Source: Gamarada debralockiae (lineage: Eukaryota > Ascomycota > Leotiomycetes > Helotiales > Hyphodiscaceae). Taken from it: 64,000 bases of DNA. Under the pieces are notes generated by a model. It was not told where the DNA came from, made no database searches, and saw only the letters and a program-made list of their open reading frames with translations. This document shows, one piece after another, positions 35,480 to 46,998 of the stretch (position 1 is the stretch's first letter; each line of letters opens with the position of its first letter). The stretch is from assembly GCA_002803225.1 (NCBI GenBank), contig NXFV01001213.1:114582-178581 (forward strand), given 5' to 3'. The position numbers were made by a program, and so were the translations under genes.

Positions 35480-38400
35480 ATGGATCCCATTACGGCCATC
35501 GGCTTCGCGGCCAATATTCTGCAATTCGTCGACTATAGCGCTAAAGTGATCAGCGGTGCGATTGAGATATATGGGTCTGCTTCAGGTACCACTCAGGAGA
35601 GCTGGAATTCTGAGACGATCGCGACAGAGATGAGGGATTTTGCAGCCAAGCTTCAGCCTCCCGATATTGCTCAACTCTCGGGAGAAGAGAGAGCTCTCTG
35701 CAAGCTTGCGACAGAATGCGAGAGTCTGGCGAAGCAGATCGTCAAGCTCGTGGAAAAGCTCAAACCCAAAAGTCAGAAGTCGAAGAGCTCCGTCCTCCTC
35801 GCCGGCTTAAAAACCAAGATGTACGAGGGCGAACGACGAAGACTAGAAGAGCATTTGAGCTACTATCGCGCCCAGTTAGACTTACAACTCACTTATCTGA
35901 CAAGGTGAGATGTTGTCTTTACTTGAAAACTGCGAGGCTGTTAACACTTCTCATCAGTTCGAAAACTCAAACGAGGCTGGATGCTCTTGTTGCCTCTGCA
36001 AAGGACGATTCCTCAAAACTCGAGTATCTGCACAATCAAGTCGAGCACCTGCGTCGAGGGGTCACCGTTGAATGCCTCACAGCAGGGGCTCAAGCTCAGT
36101 TACAGTCGCTCTTGGACATGTCAGAGCATGCTTGCGAGATGATTCTTCAACATCGCATTCTTGAAACCCTAGCTTTTGAAGGCATGTATGGGCGATATGA
36201 AAAAGTGGAGGATGCACACCGTAAGACGCTTCGTTGGGTCTTCAACGATGATCTCCGTGATGGTCAGTCGAAAGATGAAGTAGAGAGTGTGTCGTCATTT
36301 GAAGACAACCTCCCTGATGGTCAGTTGGATGATGAAACTGAGAGTGCGGCGTCCTTTGAAGACGAGGCAAAAGCTTCTGCGAGAGAATCCCTACTCTATT
36401 GGCTGTCATCAGGAACCGGCATTTTCCATATCTCTGGCAAATTAGGGTCTGGCAAATCCACATTAATGAAGTATCTCTGCGACCATAACCGCACCAAGTT
36501 ATTGCTCGGGCAGTGGGCTGGTAAGTCTCTCAGCTTCCGTTCATCAGTCACACGCGGAGAACCGCTGGCTAACGATAATATAAGGCAATCGCGACCTAGT
36601 TTTTGCTAGTTTCTTCTTCTGGAAGCCGGGCTCGCACTTACAAAAATCATTGACCGGCCTCATCAGATCTCTGCTGCACGATGTTTTGAAAGCCTGCCCA
36701 GAGCTCATACAAGATGCACTTCCAGACTACTGGACGCAAATTAAGTCGACGCCTTGGCAGGTCCGAAGCAAGTCACCCTTATCTGGCAAGGTTATTCGGA
36801 AGGCATTCTCACGATTAGTTTCGGATCGAAAACTATACAGGGATCACTGCTTTTGTTTCTTCATCGATGGACTCGACGAGTATGAAGGAACTCATCAGGA
36901 AGACGCCAAGACCCTAGTCGATTTGCTCTGTAGTTGGACGAACCTTGCACCAACAACTGTCAAGATATGTGTCTCTAGTAGAGAGTACAATGTGTTCATG
37001 AACGGGTTCTCGATAGACCAACGCGTTCGCCTCCACAACCTGACTAGATCAGATATGACACGCTACGTTCTTGACAAGCTGCAACACATGAATCGACAAA
37101 AGGATAAATTAACTCTTGCAACAGCCATCGTGGAGAACGCTCAAGGCATCTTTGTGTGGGTTGCCCTCGTAGTCAAGAGAATTCGCGAGCAAATTGAAAA
37201 CGGCGCCAATCTCGGAACTCTGGTACGAGAGATTGATTCTCTTCCCAAGGAGCTGGACAGCCTATTTGAACACATTCTCAACTCACTTGTTGACTCCGAC
37301 CTCAAAATAGCTTATCAGACTTTTTCCATGGTGTTTGAGCTAAACGATTATATCTCGCCTCAAGTTGAACACTGTCTCACATTGTTATCTTACTCTTTTC
37401 TGGACGACTACACGCAAGACTCCATATTTGCTTCGCGAGAAGATATCCGAAGTCGGGTTGTAGACCAGGATGCGAGAACTTTACGGATTGATTCTGCGCG
37501 CAAGCGGTTGAACGGATGCTGCCGAGGTCTCTTGGAAGTAAAACGTGATAAAAGGGACTGGGAAGACGAGACTATCGTGATCACACATCGATCAATTCCC
37601 GAGTTTCTGTCTAGTCCGATACAAAAAGACCGAATGGAACTATATTTGAACGGATTCAATACAGTGGATGCCATTTCTCAACTCACGCTTGCAGAACTAT
37701 GGTCAAGAGATGCCGGCCATATTATTAAACACAGTATTTTCGATCATGTGGCGTTATCACTAGTTCCCATGCGAGTCAAGTTCAAACTTGACGAGCCTCC
37801 ATATCTGTTTCTGGTATCCCTGGCCTTGGCGTGGCAACGCCACCAAGATGAAGGCAATTATGACTGTGACGGTGACGAATTGCTGGTGGTGACGGGGACT
37901 GAACCTGGGTATTATGCTATTGTCGATGTCATATCTCGTCCAGCCGCAGGCCCAATAACACGTTTTCAAAATTCGAGTAGGGTCCTCCGACACCCTATCT
38001 ATTCAGCAGCGTTCCACGGAAATTATGGCTTTGTCCAGTGGGAATTAGAGCGCGATCCGACAGCTATCCCTCTTTGCACTCCCCTCCGTTTGCTGTATTG
38101 CATTCTCTCAAACCTCGAGTGTAGAGCGGAGCAGGGTCTGCGTGACGTGATAGATTGTCTTCATACTCACGGCATATGTCCACAAACAGCTTCAAGCCTG
38201 TTCCTTACGTGGTTTTATCCCGTCATGATTAATCAAAACATGGACTCTACTGGTGGTTTAGGCGATGAAACCGCGGAGGTGACGCTCTGGCATAATATTC
38301 TTTTGCGGTGCTATAATTCCGACGTACCCAACGAGAGAAAACAGCTGCGCGGCTTCGGCTATGTTGTTGAAAAGTTCCTCGAGTACGGAGCTGATCCGTA

Positions 38401-38958
38401 CTTTTACATATCTACTTCGAATTCCCAACAATCGCGTATGACGGTTGTACGCAGCGGGAGAGAACGTCGAGAGCAATGGTTCAACTATGGTCGTAACACT
38501 GAGTATGAATGCGAGGATATGTCCCTCACGGACTTGGTTGAGCGGTGGGGTTTTGAGAACAAAACGCGAATTCTTGAGCTCATCAAGAAGGATGCATTGA
38601 TGTTGGAAGATGTTGAAGAAGACGAAGTCACCCCTCTCCCAAAGGAGAAACAGTCAGTGCAGGATCCATCGGCGACCTTGGGAACGTTTGATATAGCAGG
38701 TGGGGGCGATTTCGAGGCATCACCTACTGAGACTATGTCAGACGGCACCAAGCTTCCTGTCGATTCGGGCTTGACACACCTGGCAGGAGTCGCGGGATTT
38801 GAGACCCAGAAGCTGCTTAGCCTCAGTACTACCATCTCAATTGGCATATTGGTACTTAGTGAGTACTACATATCGACTCCCAACATTCCACTAGCATCTC
38901 TAGCTGACTCTGCCCAGGCCTTGTGGTCGCTCTACTGATTCATTACTTGCTCGGTTGA
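35480..38958 (+). CDS. STAND/NLR-like receptor: SesA/Helo-like N-terminus - NACHT - C-terminal membrane segment
   Basis: Four exons: 35480-35904, 35958-36520, 36585-38858 and 38918-38958, all in phase, about 1100 residues. The start MDPITAIGFAANILQFVDYS is the typical opening of fungal NACHT-associated N-terminal domains (SesA/Helo-like class). A coiled-coil-rich stretch follows (LEYLHNQVEHLRRGV). The NACHT has GIFHISGKLGSGKSTLMKYL (P-loop ~303-311), FASFFFWKPG, Walker B CFFIDGLDEYEG (~419), KICVSSREYNVF and GIFVWVALVVKRI. The C-terminal ~500 residues show weak ankyrin-like pieces (HPIYSAAFHGNYGFV, VEKFLEYGADPYFY). The last exon completes a hydrophobic helix SIGILVLSLVVALLIHYLLG, directly before the stop. 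Family knowledge suggests a cell-death or incompatibility receptor. The tail anchor implies membrane attachment, which is uncommon for this class. Two acidic near-repeats (DGQSKDEVES.SSFED and DGQLDDETES.ASFED) lie just before the NACHT. Confidence 0.87.
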
Positions 38959-39678
38959 CCATCACGTGATATATCAATTATCGTCCAAGATTCAGGGGCG
39001 GCCGACGACAACTGCACATTGTCACCCAGAACATATTTCATAACAGACCTTTCATGTGATTCTATACAGATTTTAAGTAATGAGAGCTAGTAGCAATTAG
39101 AACATAGAACTTCAATCGTTCAACATGTTTCAGCGATTGGGTATCATTCTGTTTTCAAGTATCCGTAGGAGGGTCGTTAAAGTATAAACCTTTTGATGTT
39201 TTTTTTTGAGCCACATGATCTTTCTTTTTGCTTCTCAAGCTTTCGTCTTATTGTCTGGGAATATGTTCTTTGTAGCCGAAGGCTCGTTTTCTCGCTACGC
39301 CAATGGTGGCATTCATCCGCGACTCAAAGGGGACAGAAAGCCTTCCCAGGTCGAAAACTTTGCCATCAAACACTTTCAATGCTTTTGCCAAACTCATAGT
39401 ATATGCTTGGTTTTGTGCTGTATATGTCCGTCCAATTTCCATGTCTTGATGACTATAGTTGTAAAAGGAATATATTTGCTTTCAATCGTTCACGCTCACA
39501 AGCCTTTCATGAACCGATCTTCGGGATGCATCCAGATAGGAACCCGTCAGCTTGATGAAATTGCTCTGTATCAGTGCAGTATACGATCAATATCTACCAG
39601 CAATATCTCCATCCATCAAGAATACCTAGCTCAAACCTTCTGGGAACACCCTCGCACACTGTCGATCCCAGTCTCAAC
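38959..39678. other. Intergenic, no gene seen
   Basis: This is the 3' flank of the STAND gene and 5' flank of the 2EXR pseudogene. Open frames here lack any recognised motif. Confidence 0.4.
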
Positions 39679-40384
39679 ATGACCGCACCAACAGCTGAAG
39701 CTTACTTGGCTCAATTCCATCTCTTTCCAACGCTTCCAGCTGAGCTGAGAGTTAATATCTGGCGATACGCCATTCCTGAGCAACGGTTTCTCAATGTCAT
39801 TGGTCACAGGATGTTACAGCTTAGTGACTCGGAGAAGGTCCTTGGACCCCATAACAGGAATCACGAGACGTTCTCCACAAATCGCGAGGCAAGAGAGGAG
39901 ATTTGACGAGGTTGCGTCATCTCGTATAGCGTATAAGGATATGTGAAGCTTGATGTCAAAGCAAACTTACTTCCACCCATCTCGGGATATGTTGTGCATC
40001 TGTGATGTGGATTCTTTTCTGAATTTGGACACGGTTCTCGACCTATTCCCGAAGATGCAGTTGCTCAGCACTTTCACTGTCAGCTGTGCACTATGGCTTG
40101 ATCTTGCGACGATCCCGCTCCGGATCTCTTCGCTTTGAAGGAGTTGAAGGAGCTTCTTATTGTGCGAATTAATGTTCCAAGCGATCCTTCTGCCAGGATG
40201 TTTGGAGGAGCCAAAGAGGATCGAAAGCAGTGGAAAACACAATGGCTTTCATAAGCGCGTGGAGTTAAGGGACAAGAAGAACTTGCAAGACGCTGCTGCT
40301 AAGGTCGAGAAAGTCTTCGGGGAGATGAAAGTGAGGCATCCAAATTGGGTTGCTCTCACCTTGAGAGTAGGAGTATTTTCTTAG
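39679..40384 (+). pseudogene. 2EXR-domain gene, multiply broken
   Basis: From ATG 39679 the frame gives MTAPTAEAYLAQF, FHLFPTLPAELRVNIWRYAI and PEQRFLNVIG, then NREAREEI and a stop at 39904-39906. Later pieces in other frames are QTYFHPSRDMLCICDVDSFL, NLDTVLDLFPKM and, near the end, VRHPNWVALTLRVGVFS. The order matches other 2EXR proteins, but several stops and frame changes lie between. It is more decayed than the copies at 15916 and 32795. Confidence 0.7.
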
Positions 40385-42486
40385 TAGTTTAGCTGAAAAA
40401 GAATTAAATTAAGTACTAGAAAAACCATGCCCTAGGAGAAGATTTAGGCCTAGATTAAAAGAGTTATAAGACACGTGCAAGAGGTATATTAATTAGAAGA
40501 GAGGAATGAGTACAAAGAAGGAAGATTAAAGGATCAAGAGAAGTATAGAGTTTACTAGATTGCGTAATATATCTCTATTTTCTTAACTATTCTAGCTTGA
40601 AATAAGTAAAATTAACCAATTACTTGCCTGACTTTCAGGGGCTTATAGTGGAGATAGTGAGTATTGATATAAAGAATAGTGGAGCTACAGTGACCCCTTG
40701 ACCCTGTATGCGCTAAAAATATCTTAAAGCCTCCTTGTAGTCTCATGGCTTTTAGTAGCGTCCTTTGTGATACCAATCGATTGCTTAATCGATTACTCAT
40801 CGCGAGCGGTGATCGACTAATTAGAAACCACCCTGTCTGGATAGGAGATATATCACGTGATCATATTGGAGGGTACCAACACCAGATATATCCTATCTAA
40901 TACTTCGTCATTTGCCCTCTAGCTTTCCTATAATCATGTAGTCTTTTGGTATAACTATTATACATACGCTAAATCGTCTTTTGATCCATTTCCTTCTCAA
41001 AAATCTGAATAAAGCGTGCCAAACTAACCTTTTCTTAGGGTTGGCGCACGTGCCAATTTCGGCTTTTTTCTTAGACGACAGAAATGTCGGTATCTTTAGC
41101 ACCGATCTCACCCGATTGATCTGACCCGATATCTGAAGGCTCTGTAGACTCGGCCGCAAGGGACATGTGTACAGGCTGTACAGTACTCTCTATATACAGG
41201 CTCTACTACTGTAGAACTGGAATAAGAATTAAGTCAAGCTCATATGAAGAATCACTTCTGCAAAAGCTCATTTACTAGTGTTCACGTGAACCTGTCACAA
41301 CCCACCAAGCCCATATCTTGACAGATATTCAAATTGTGAATGTCCTGTGACTTTTGCGGCGCCGAAATGGAATATCTCATTGTTACCTGAGAATCACCGA
41401 GAATGGCAATAGTTCGTAATTCTGCAGTTTGCATTGAGATCTTCGTCTAGGTTGGAGTGTCGTCTGTTTAGAATGGGTCCGAATGACGGTGAGTTGCAGT
41501 TGATGCATAACATGGCGGAGTGAAACACGCTTCCTCGTGGCTCCGAAGTCAGTGCTCAAACGTTTTTGGCTTAAGAATGCCTTTGAAAGGCAGATTTGGG
41601 AATTCTGTCTCCCGGTTTCATTTCGTGTATCAAAATCGATTCTCTGCGAATGAATCCACTTGCTGCCGTCAAGCGATCTCTCCTTATTTATTCTCTCTCA
41701 TCCCTTCAATCACTTCTGTAAGCGTCATATTCTCACACTCTCTCTTTCTCTCGTAGTCTTATACTTACTTAATACAGTAAGTACCCTTTGAAGCCTTGGG
41801 GATCCTTTACGCACCTTTCGACTCCGCATCTCAGACGATCGCGGATTCCGACTCAACATCCTTCCATCGAGCTATCTTTCTGTTTTCAAATATTCTGTCT
41901 AGACTCCAAATGCCATAACTTCCCTGGATTCGCAGAACATCGTTGCACTTTCTCATTAATGGTCTGAAGTTTTAGAATTATTGTATCAATTGGGCGTGCG
42001 GTGTCCGGAATTGAGACACGAAACGCCTGTCAAATGTTGCTGTGGAAGGGTCACCCCGGCGGCTCCGTATGCATTTTATGCCTGAGATAATGCATTTCTT
42101 GAATGCCATTTTGCTAGTACCAGCAACACGCCAAGTATATAGAGTTAATATAATAAACTTTATGATACCCCTCTTGTGCAGAGTTCTATTTCAGGGGTCG
42201 TTATGGAGTATTTTCGTTTTTTAAGTCTGTAGCAAAGTAGGCCGAATGAGGGGTCGGTACGGAGGTACCTATATATCGGGAACCAGGGTGCTAGCTAGGG
42301 CAGCTCCCGCGTGCTTGAGACGGAAGAGGCTCAACCGGCCGTCGCACTTTAGAATTTCAGAATGTTTTCATCTAGCTTCGATAAGCAGTATGCGATGCCA
42401 TCCATAAAGGAACGACCGCCCAGAGGTCGCGGGCCTAGGAAAATGGCATGCCACGACTTCAATGCTCAAAATCCCCGACCGCCGTC
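40385..42486. other. AT-rich gene-poor stretch with an imperfect hairpin
   Basis: About 40385-41240 is AT-rich and stop-dense, resembling degraded repeat DNA. GATAGGAGATATATC (40840-40854) and GATATATCCTATC (40885-40897) are inverted copies flanking a CACGTG-containing loop. About 41160-41215 carries TGTACAGG/CTGTACAG palindromes. The remainder to 42486 has no supported gene. Confidence 0.45.
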
Positions 42487-43260
42487 ATGTCTAGTACGCA
42501 GGAAAACAGGGCTTTTCGAGTGTACTTAGACCTGTGCGAAGACTGGTTCTTCGAGGCCTACGTCATTCATGGAGTAAAGTTTGATGAGATTCATGAAGCA
42601 TTGGTTCATTACCGAGAGCCGTGGATCAGGTCAGTATCTGACAGCCTATGTGCATCCGGCTAAGCCTCCTGACAAAATCCTAAAGCGCAAGCACCCTTCG
42701 ATCGGCGCTGGACCGGTGGAAATCCCCGAATCGGCAACGCCTACCCTGGCCTCACACTCAGCCGCCAAGAACTCCTGGATATATTATTCCCCCACCGCCA
42801 GACGTATGGGAGCTGGTGAGGCCGCGTCATTTGTCGCTGCCAGAGAGGCCTCGCCCTGCACATCCAGATCCAAGACCACACCCCCACAGTGGACCAAGAA
42901 GCTTTATGCCAACTTCCATGATAGGAAATGGAGGGGTAAATGCCTCTGCATACTCATAGTCAGTATCCCAAACTCCTTTACTTCTAGCAACCACCAAATC
43001 ATATTCTGACATCTGCCAGCCCTGGAATACCCAGTCAACATCTTGCTCTGCAAGCCTTGCAGCAGCAACCACAACACTATCAAGCCCAAAATCTGACTCC
43101 CAGCAATTCCCTTAGCGACGTCCCAAACAATTCCACCTACCAACCAACATTCCAAGGGCCACCTCCTGTACTTCATCAAAATCATCCACCAGAGACCGCC
43201 GAGGACGACTTCGATAAAGACTTTGATTTCGGACCAAGCAGCCATCCTGCATTTGATTGA
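42487..43260 (+). CDS. Possible small multi-exon gene of unknown function
   Basis: Pieces look protein-like but the model is weak. From ATG 42487: MSSTQENRAFRVYLDLCEDW, FFEAYVIHGVKFDEIHEALV and HYREPWIR. A later segment in a different frame ends KLYANFHDRKW at about 42933. A GTAAAT donor and a CTGCCAG acceptor (to about 43018) would join it in phase to PGIPSQHLALQALQQQPQHY. A Gln/Pro-rich then acidic end follows (HPPETAEDDFDKDFDFGPS), with stop at 43258-43260. The join between the first and second pieces is unresolved and may be an intron near 42630 or a frameshift. The family is not recognised. It could also be a decaying gene. Confidence 0.3.
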
Positions 43261-45559
43261 CAAAGTGCCCGGAAAAGCTCAAATGTCAGAAACAACCTCA
43301 GCGTGGCACTTCAAATCCTGTACCAATATTCTCTTGTATGGTAGCGCGGGCGCAGGAATTTTAGAATGGGTGTATTATATTGCAGGTTAACTGACTGCTT
43401 TTGGTCAGATGAAGAATGGAACCACGTATTCCCCCCCTTTGCCACCCATTTCTCAGTCTCGGTTCACGCTCACTATTCTCAAGCGTATGCAAAGCCTTTC
43501 GGCGTGCATTGGCTTTAATCCTATCAGCTTTTACTCAATCAAGCTATTATCGCCTGTCTGCTGTCATTGCATAAAACCCGCCCTGCGTCATTCGTGCATA
43601 GCTTTGCGTGGAAGGTAGTGCATTGTTGCGAGTGTGTTAAGCTTTGAAATCGGGTCCAATTAATCCCAAGTTTCACCAGTTCTTTGTTGAAGGAGTTGTC
43701 CAAGCAGATTCAAAGTCCGGTGTATAATAGGGGGGCAGCCGCTGCGCAGATCGAGTAAAGAGATTTGAATGCCCAAGAGTTCACCGGGACGTTGACTCTA
43801 ATGATCAGGTCGCTAAATTACAGGGGCTCCTCGCTAACTTTAGACCTCAAGCTCTCTGAACAGAGTCTCCCAGAACACTGCAAAGCAAGTCACGTTCAAC
43901 TCAAAGATCCAGCACCATTAAAGGTCTAAAAATTTGCCAGAAATGCTATGGCACCTCTTCTCCAAGTAAATTCCAACATTCTCTGCGCTGATACGACAAG
44001 GATCCAGAAATAGAAACCTCATCACATGACAAAGTATTGTTTCGGGGGCTGAGCCTCCCTGAAACGTTGACGCCGCATCCTCCTCATTGTGTCCCATACT
44101 TCACAACTCCATCGCCATTGAGTCTTTGGACTTGCAAAGAACGACGACACGATGGCATTGAAGCGCAATGTCCGCGGCGGTGTGCCGTCGCCCTATCCAC
44201 GATTCCTATTCCATGGCTTGAGGTGTGCGCAATTGATTGCTGCGATCATTGTTAGCCGGATTTGTGCTATTTCGTGCACTACCTTCGTACGTTGGCGTTT
44301 CCTCCTAGACTCCAAATCTGTAGAGGAGATTTCTCATTGCGTTGTGATGAGTGGGACTAGAGAATTATGCTATTCCTTGGACGTTTATTGTGGTCCTCGT
44401 CGGGCATCATGAGGTGAAGATAGCGACCGACCAAGGCACAGCTTCTGACTGTATCTCTCGGAACTATCGTCTCCCTTTCCATCATAATAGCCTTATATAA
44501 CTTTACCTACCTATCTCCCCGGTTCAACCTCATACTGAATGGCGGGCTAGCCTTTCTGTGGGCAATGGGATTCGCGATGCTCAGCTGGCCCATCAGTACA
44601 TCGGTTAGGGATTAACAATGTTATTGATTTTGGCTAATAACTACTGTACATCTTGAAGTAGCAATTCCTGGTTTCAAAAGGCAGCAGCACTACCCAAACA
44701 TCCAAGCGCTTCTATCTCAATTTACTAGCTCCCTCCTTGAACTAACGGCAACGGCCTAGACTCTTGTCCGGACACAGAGCTACCCCAAGCTACATTATGT
44801 ACTTACAAGGTAATCGAGTGACTGGAGGACAGTCCAACACTCAACTGCGGCCAACCCCGGTCTACCTATCTCCTGCTCTAAAGAACTAAGGTAGCAGACT
44901 TAGACAACTTATCATCTTGCACCCGAATGGCCACCTGGCCAAAGGCCTTATGTATAACCTACGTCTTATCCAATAGGATTAGTGTAATATTTAGTTTAGA
45001 CGCATGGCAACATCAAACAGCCCAACACCAAATCGGCCCAACAAGTTATGTGATTAGGGTTTATAAGATATAAGGCGTAGATTATTAGGGTTAGGAGTTC
45101 AATTACAATCAGGTGCTTTCTAAAGGCAGCCCGAAGAGTCTATCTACATCGCCGATAAACAGGCTTTAATATTAAAGGTCACCTTAGTAGTATTCTAAAG
45201 CCCTGCTTTTCTATAGGGTCGTCCCTTATCCAGACAATAAGTACCTCTTATACAAATACTCAGCTCCTATTAATATTTCTCAAAGTTTACCCACAGCTAC
45301 TTTTATCTAATACTAGTACATTATTATTAGCCTATAGTAGCCTAGCTATACTCTAACAGAAATAAACAGTCAATTCTCTACTGTAGATACAGCCTACTTA
45401 TCCAAATAAGTACAGTACATTCTGGAGATTAAACGAAAGCAAGAGATGTCAGAGGAGCAGTGTGAAGAGAGTCCGAATAATTTGTAATAAGAGACAAGAA
45501 TGACAAAGATTAAGTCAACATTAAAAACAATCAAGAGAAAACCCTGCCACAACGGCCAC
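43261..45559. other. Gene-poor stretch
   Basis: No gene is supported. Short frames (for example 44152-44412) lack conserved features. About 44940-45430 is AT-rich with repeated TAG/TAC triplets, suggestive of old degraded repeats. Confidence 0.45.
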
Positions 45560-46516
45560 TTAATCGATATTCTTCAAAAAGCCCAACGCGATCAAAGTCT
45601 CCTTAACTTCCGCAGTGCTCGTGCTTTCACTGACATCTCTCCACTGGTCAAACTTCTTCTTCTGATCAATGGTCTCAGCCACGACTATAGCCCACGAATC
45701 CGCTCCCACAGGGAGGCGCAAGACCTCCTTTCCATCCCATGTCCCCTTCTGGCCCTTCAAGACCGCCGCAATCAGATCCGCAACCACATCAGCATCAGCA
45801 GCGAGCTTACTCTCGAGATCTGCTTGCATGGTCCTCATCACCTCAGTGCGCAAGTTTTTCCCAACATAAGCTTCATGCTGCTTAAAGCTTGCATCCATAT
45901 TACCAGAAGACCATTTTGTCTTCACAGCACCTGGCTCGATGATGGCAAAGCGGATGTTCCAATCTGGATCAACCTCTTTGGATACAGCTTCAGTGAAACC
46001 CTCAAGCGCAAATTTGGACGCATTGTATGGAGCTAGCCCTGCAACCCCTTGGTATCCACCACAGGATGAGATCTGCGCAATTACTCCGCCGACCGGACCA
46101 GTTTTTGGGTTTATGTCTCGCATGATGCCCATTGCATAACGGGTGATCTCGACGGGAGCCCAGTAATTAATGTCGAAGAGCTCTCGGGACTTCTTCTCGT
46201 TGATGGATTCGAATTCTCCAAGGAGACTGTAGCCAGCGTTATTGATGACGACGTCTATGCGACCGAATTTGTCGAGGGCGGCTTTAAAAGCATCGGCTAT
46301 CGAGGACGAAGAGGCGAGATCGATGGGCTGCAGAAGAGTGTTGGAGTCGTTGGATGTTGATGGAAGAGAGATGGTCGAGGGATTTCGGGAGAGAACTACA
46401 ATGCGGTGCCCAGGAGTAGAGAGGACAGAGGAAACCAGAGAGAAGCCAATCCCGGAGGATGTTCCGGTGACGAACCAGACAGCATCTTTGGGGAGCTTGG
46501 GGTTGGAGGAAGTCAT
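45560..46516 (-). CDS. Short-chain dehydrogenase/reductase (classical SDR)
   Basis: A single uninterrupted exon of 318 residues starts at ATG 46516 (MTSSNPKLPKDAVWFVTG). The Rossmann cofactor motif TGTSSGIG is at residues 17-24, NNAG at 92-95, the catalytic Ser in QISS (~150) and YNASK at 164-168, so the Ser-Tyr-Lys set is complete. VVLSRNP after the second strand (Arg at the strand end) favours NADP(H) over NAD(H). EPGAVKTKW marks the usual loop after strand 6. The length is slightly above the 250-residue SDR core, with a C-terminal helical extension. The protein is probably cytosolic. The substrate is unknown: classical SDRs oxidise or reduce alcohol/ketone groups, and this subgroup is common in fungal accessory metabolism. 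No biosynthetic partner genes lie beside it. Confidence 0.92.
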   Translation of the reverse strand: MTSSNPKLPKDAVWFVTGTSSGIGFSLVSSVLSTPGHRIVVLSRNPSTISLPSTSNDSNTLLQPIDLASSSSIADAFKAALDKFGRIDVVINNAGYSLLGEFESINEKKSRELFDINYWAPVEITRYAMGIMRDINPKTGPVGGVIAQISSCGGYQGVAGLAPYNASKFALEGFTEAVSKEVDPDWNIRFAIIEPGAVKTKWSSGNMDASFKQHEAYVGKNLRTEVMRTMQADLESKLAADADVVADLIAAVLKGQKGTWDGKEVLRLPVGADSWAIVVAETIDQKKKFDQWRDVSESTSTAEVKETLIALGFLKNID

Positions 46517-46998
46517 AATTCTTGAGGAAATAAAAGAAGAAAAGTGCTATCAGGTAATCAAAGAGAAAGTTTGTTTGTATGCCTTCTCGGATTGTCTGGA
46601 CTGTGGACTTGCTGTCTGAGAAGGGGAAGACATTCAAGACACGCTTGTGCTTTTATCTCTAGGGATGGACGAGAGCATTCTACATGTCGGGAACCCCATA
46701 TCCTAAGTCCGTACGGAGTACGTGTTTTATTAAGGCCTGAATATTGTAGGCGGCCATAGAGTCCGACTCACGATAGTTTTTTCCGATGATTTTGTTGTTC
46801 CGTCATTTTGCTTCAACCGACCCCTGAGCGGCCGCATCTCAATCCCACTTGGGCGTGCTTAGGTTACGCGGTCAAGCGTCCGCTGCGGCCGATTTTCCCG
46901 GCGGGGAGCGTTCGAGAACTGCGCCGCCGCCAAGACCTCGTGCCCTTTCTTTCCGTCTCCTGTTCCTTCATTCGCATCATTTCTTTCCTTTCGGCATT
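46517..46998. promoter_or_regulatory. Divergent spacer between the SDR gene and the protease relic
   Basis: Promoter-like spacer between divergent units. No specific motif can be assigned. Confidence 0.35.

Noticed and set aside
45560..46516. SDR plus MFS plus GH71 as a secondary-metabolite cluster
   Set aside because: There is no backbone synthase or regulator, and SMC5 and long empty stretches separate them, so clustering is not supported.
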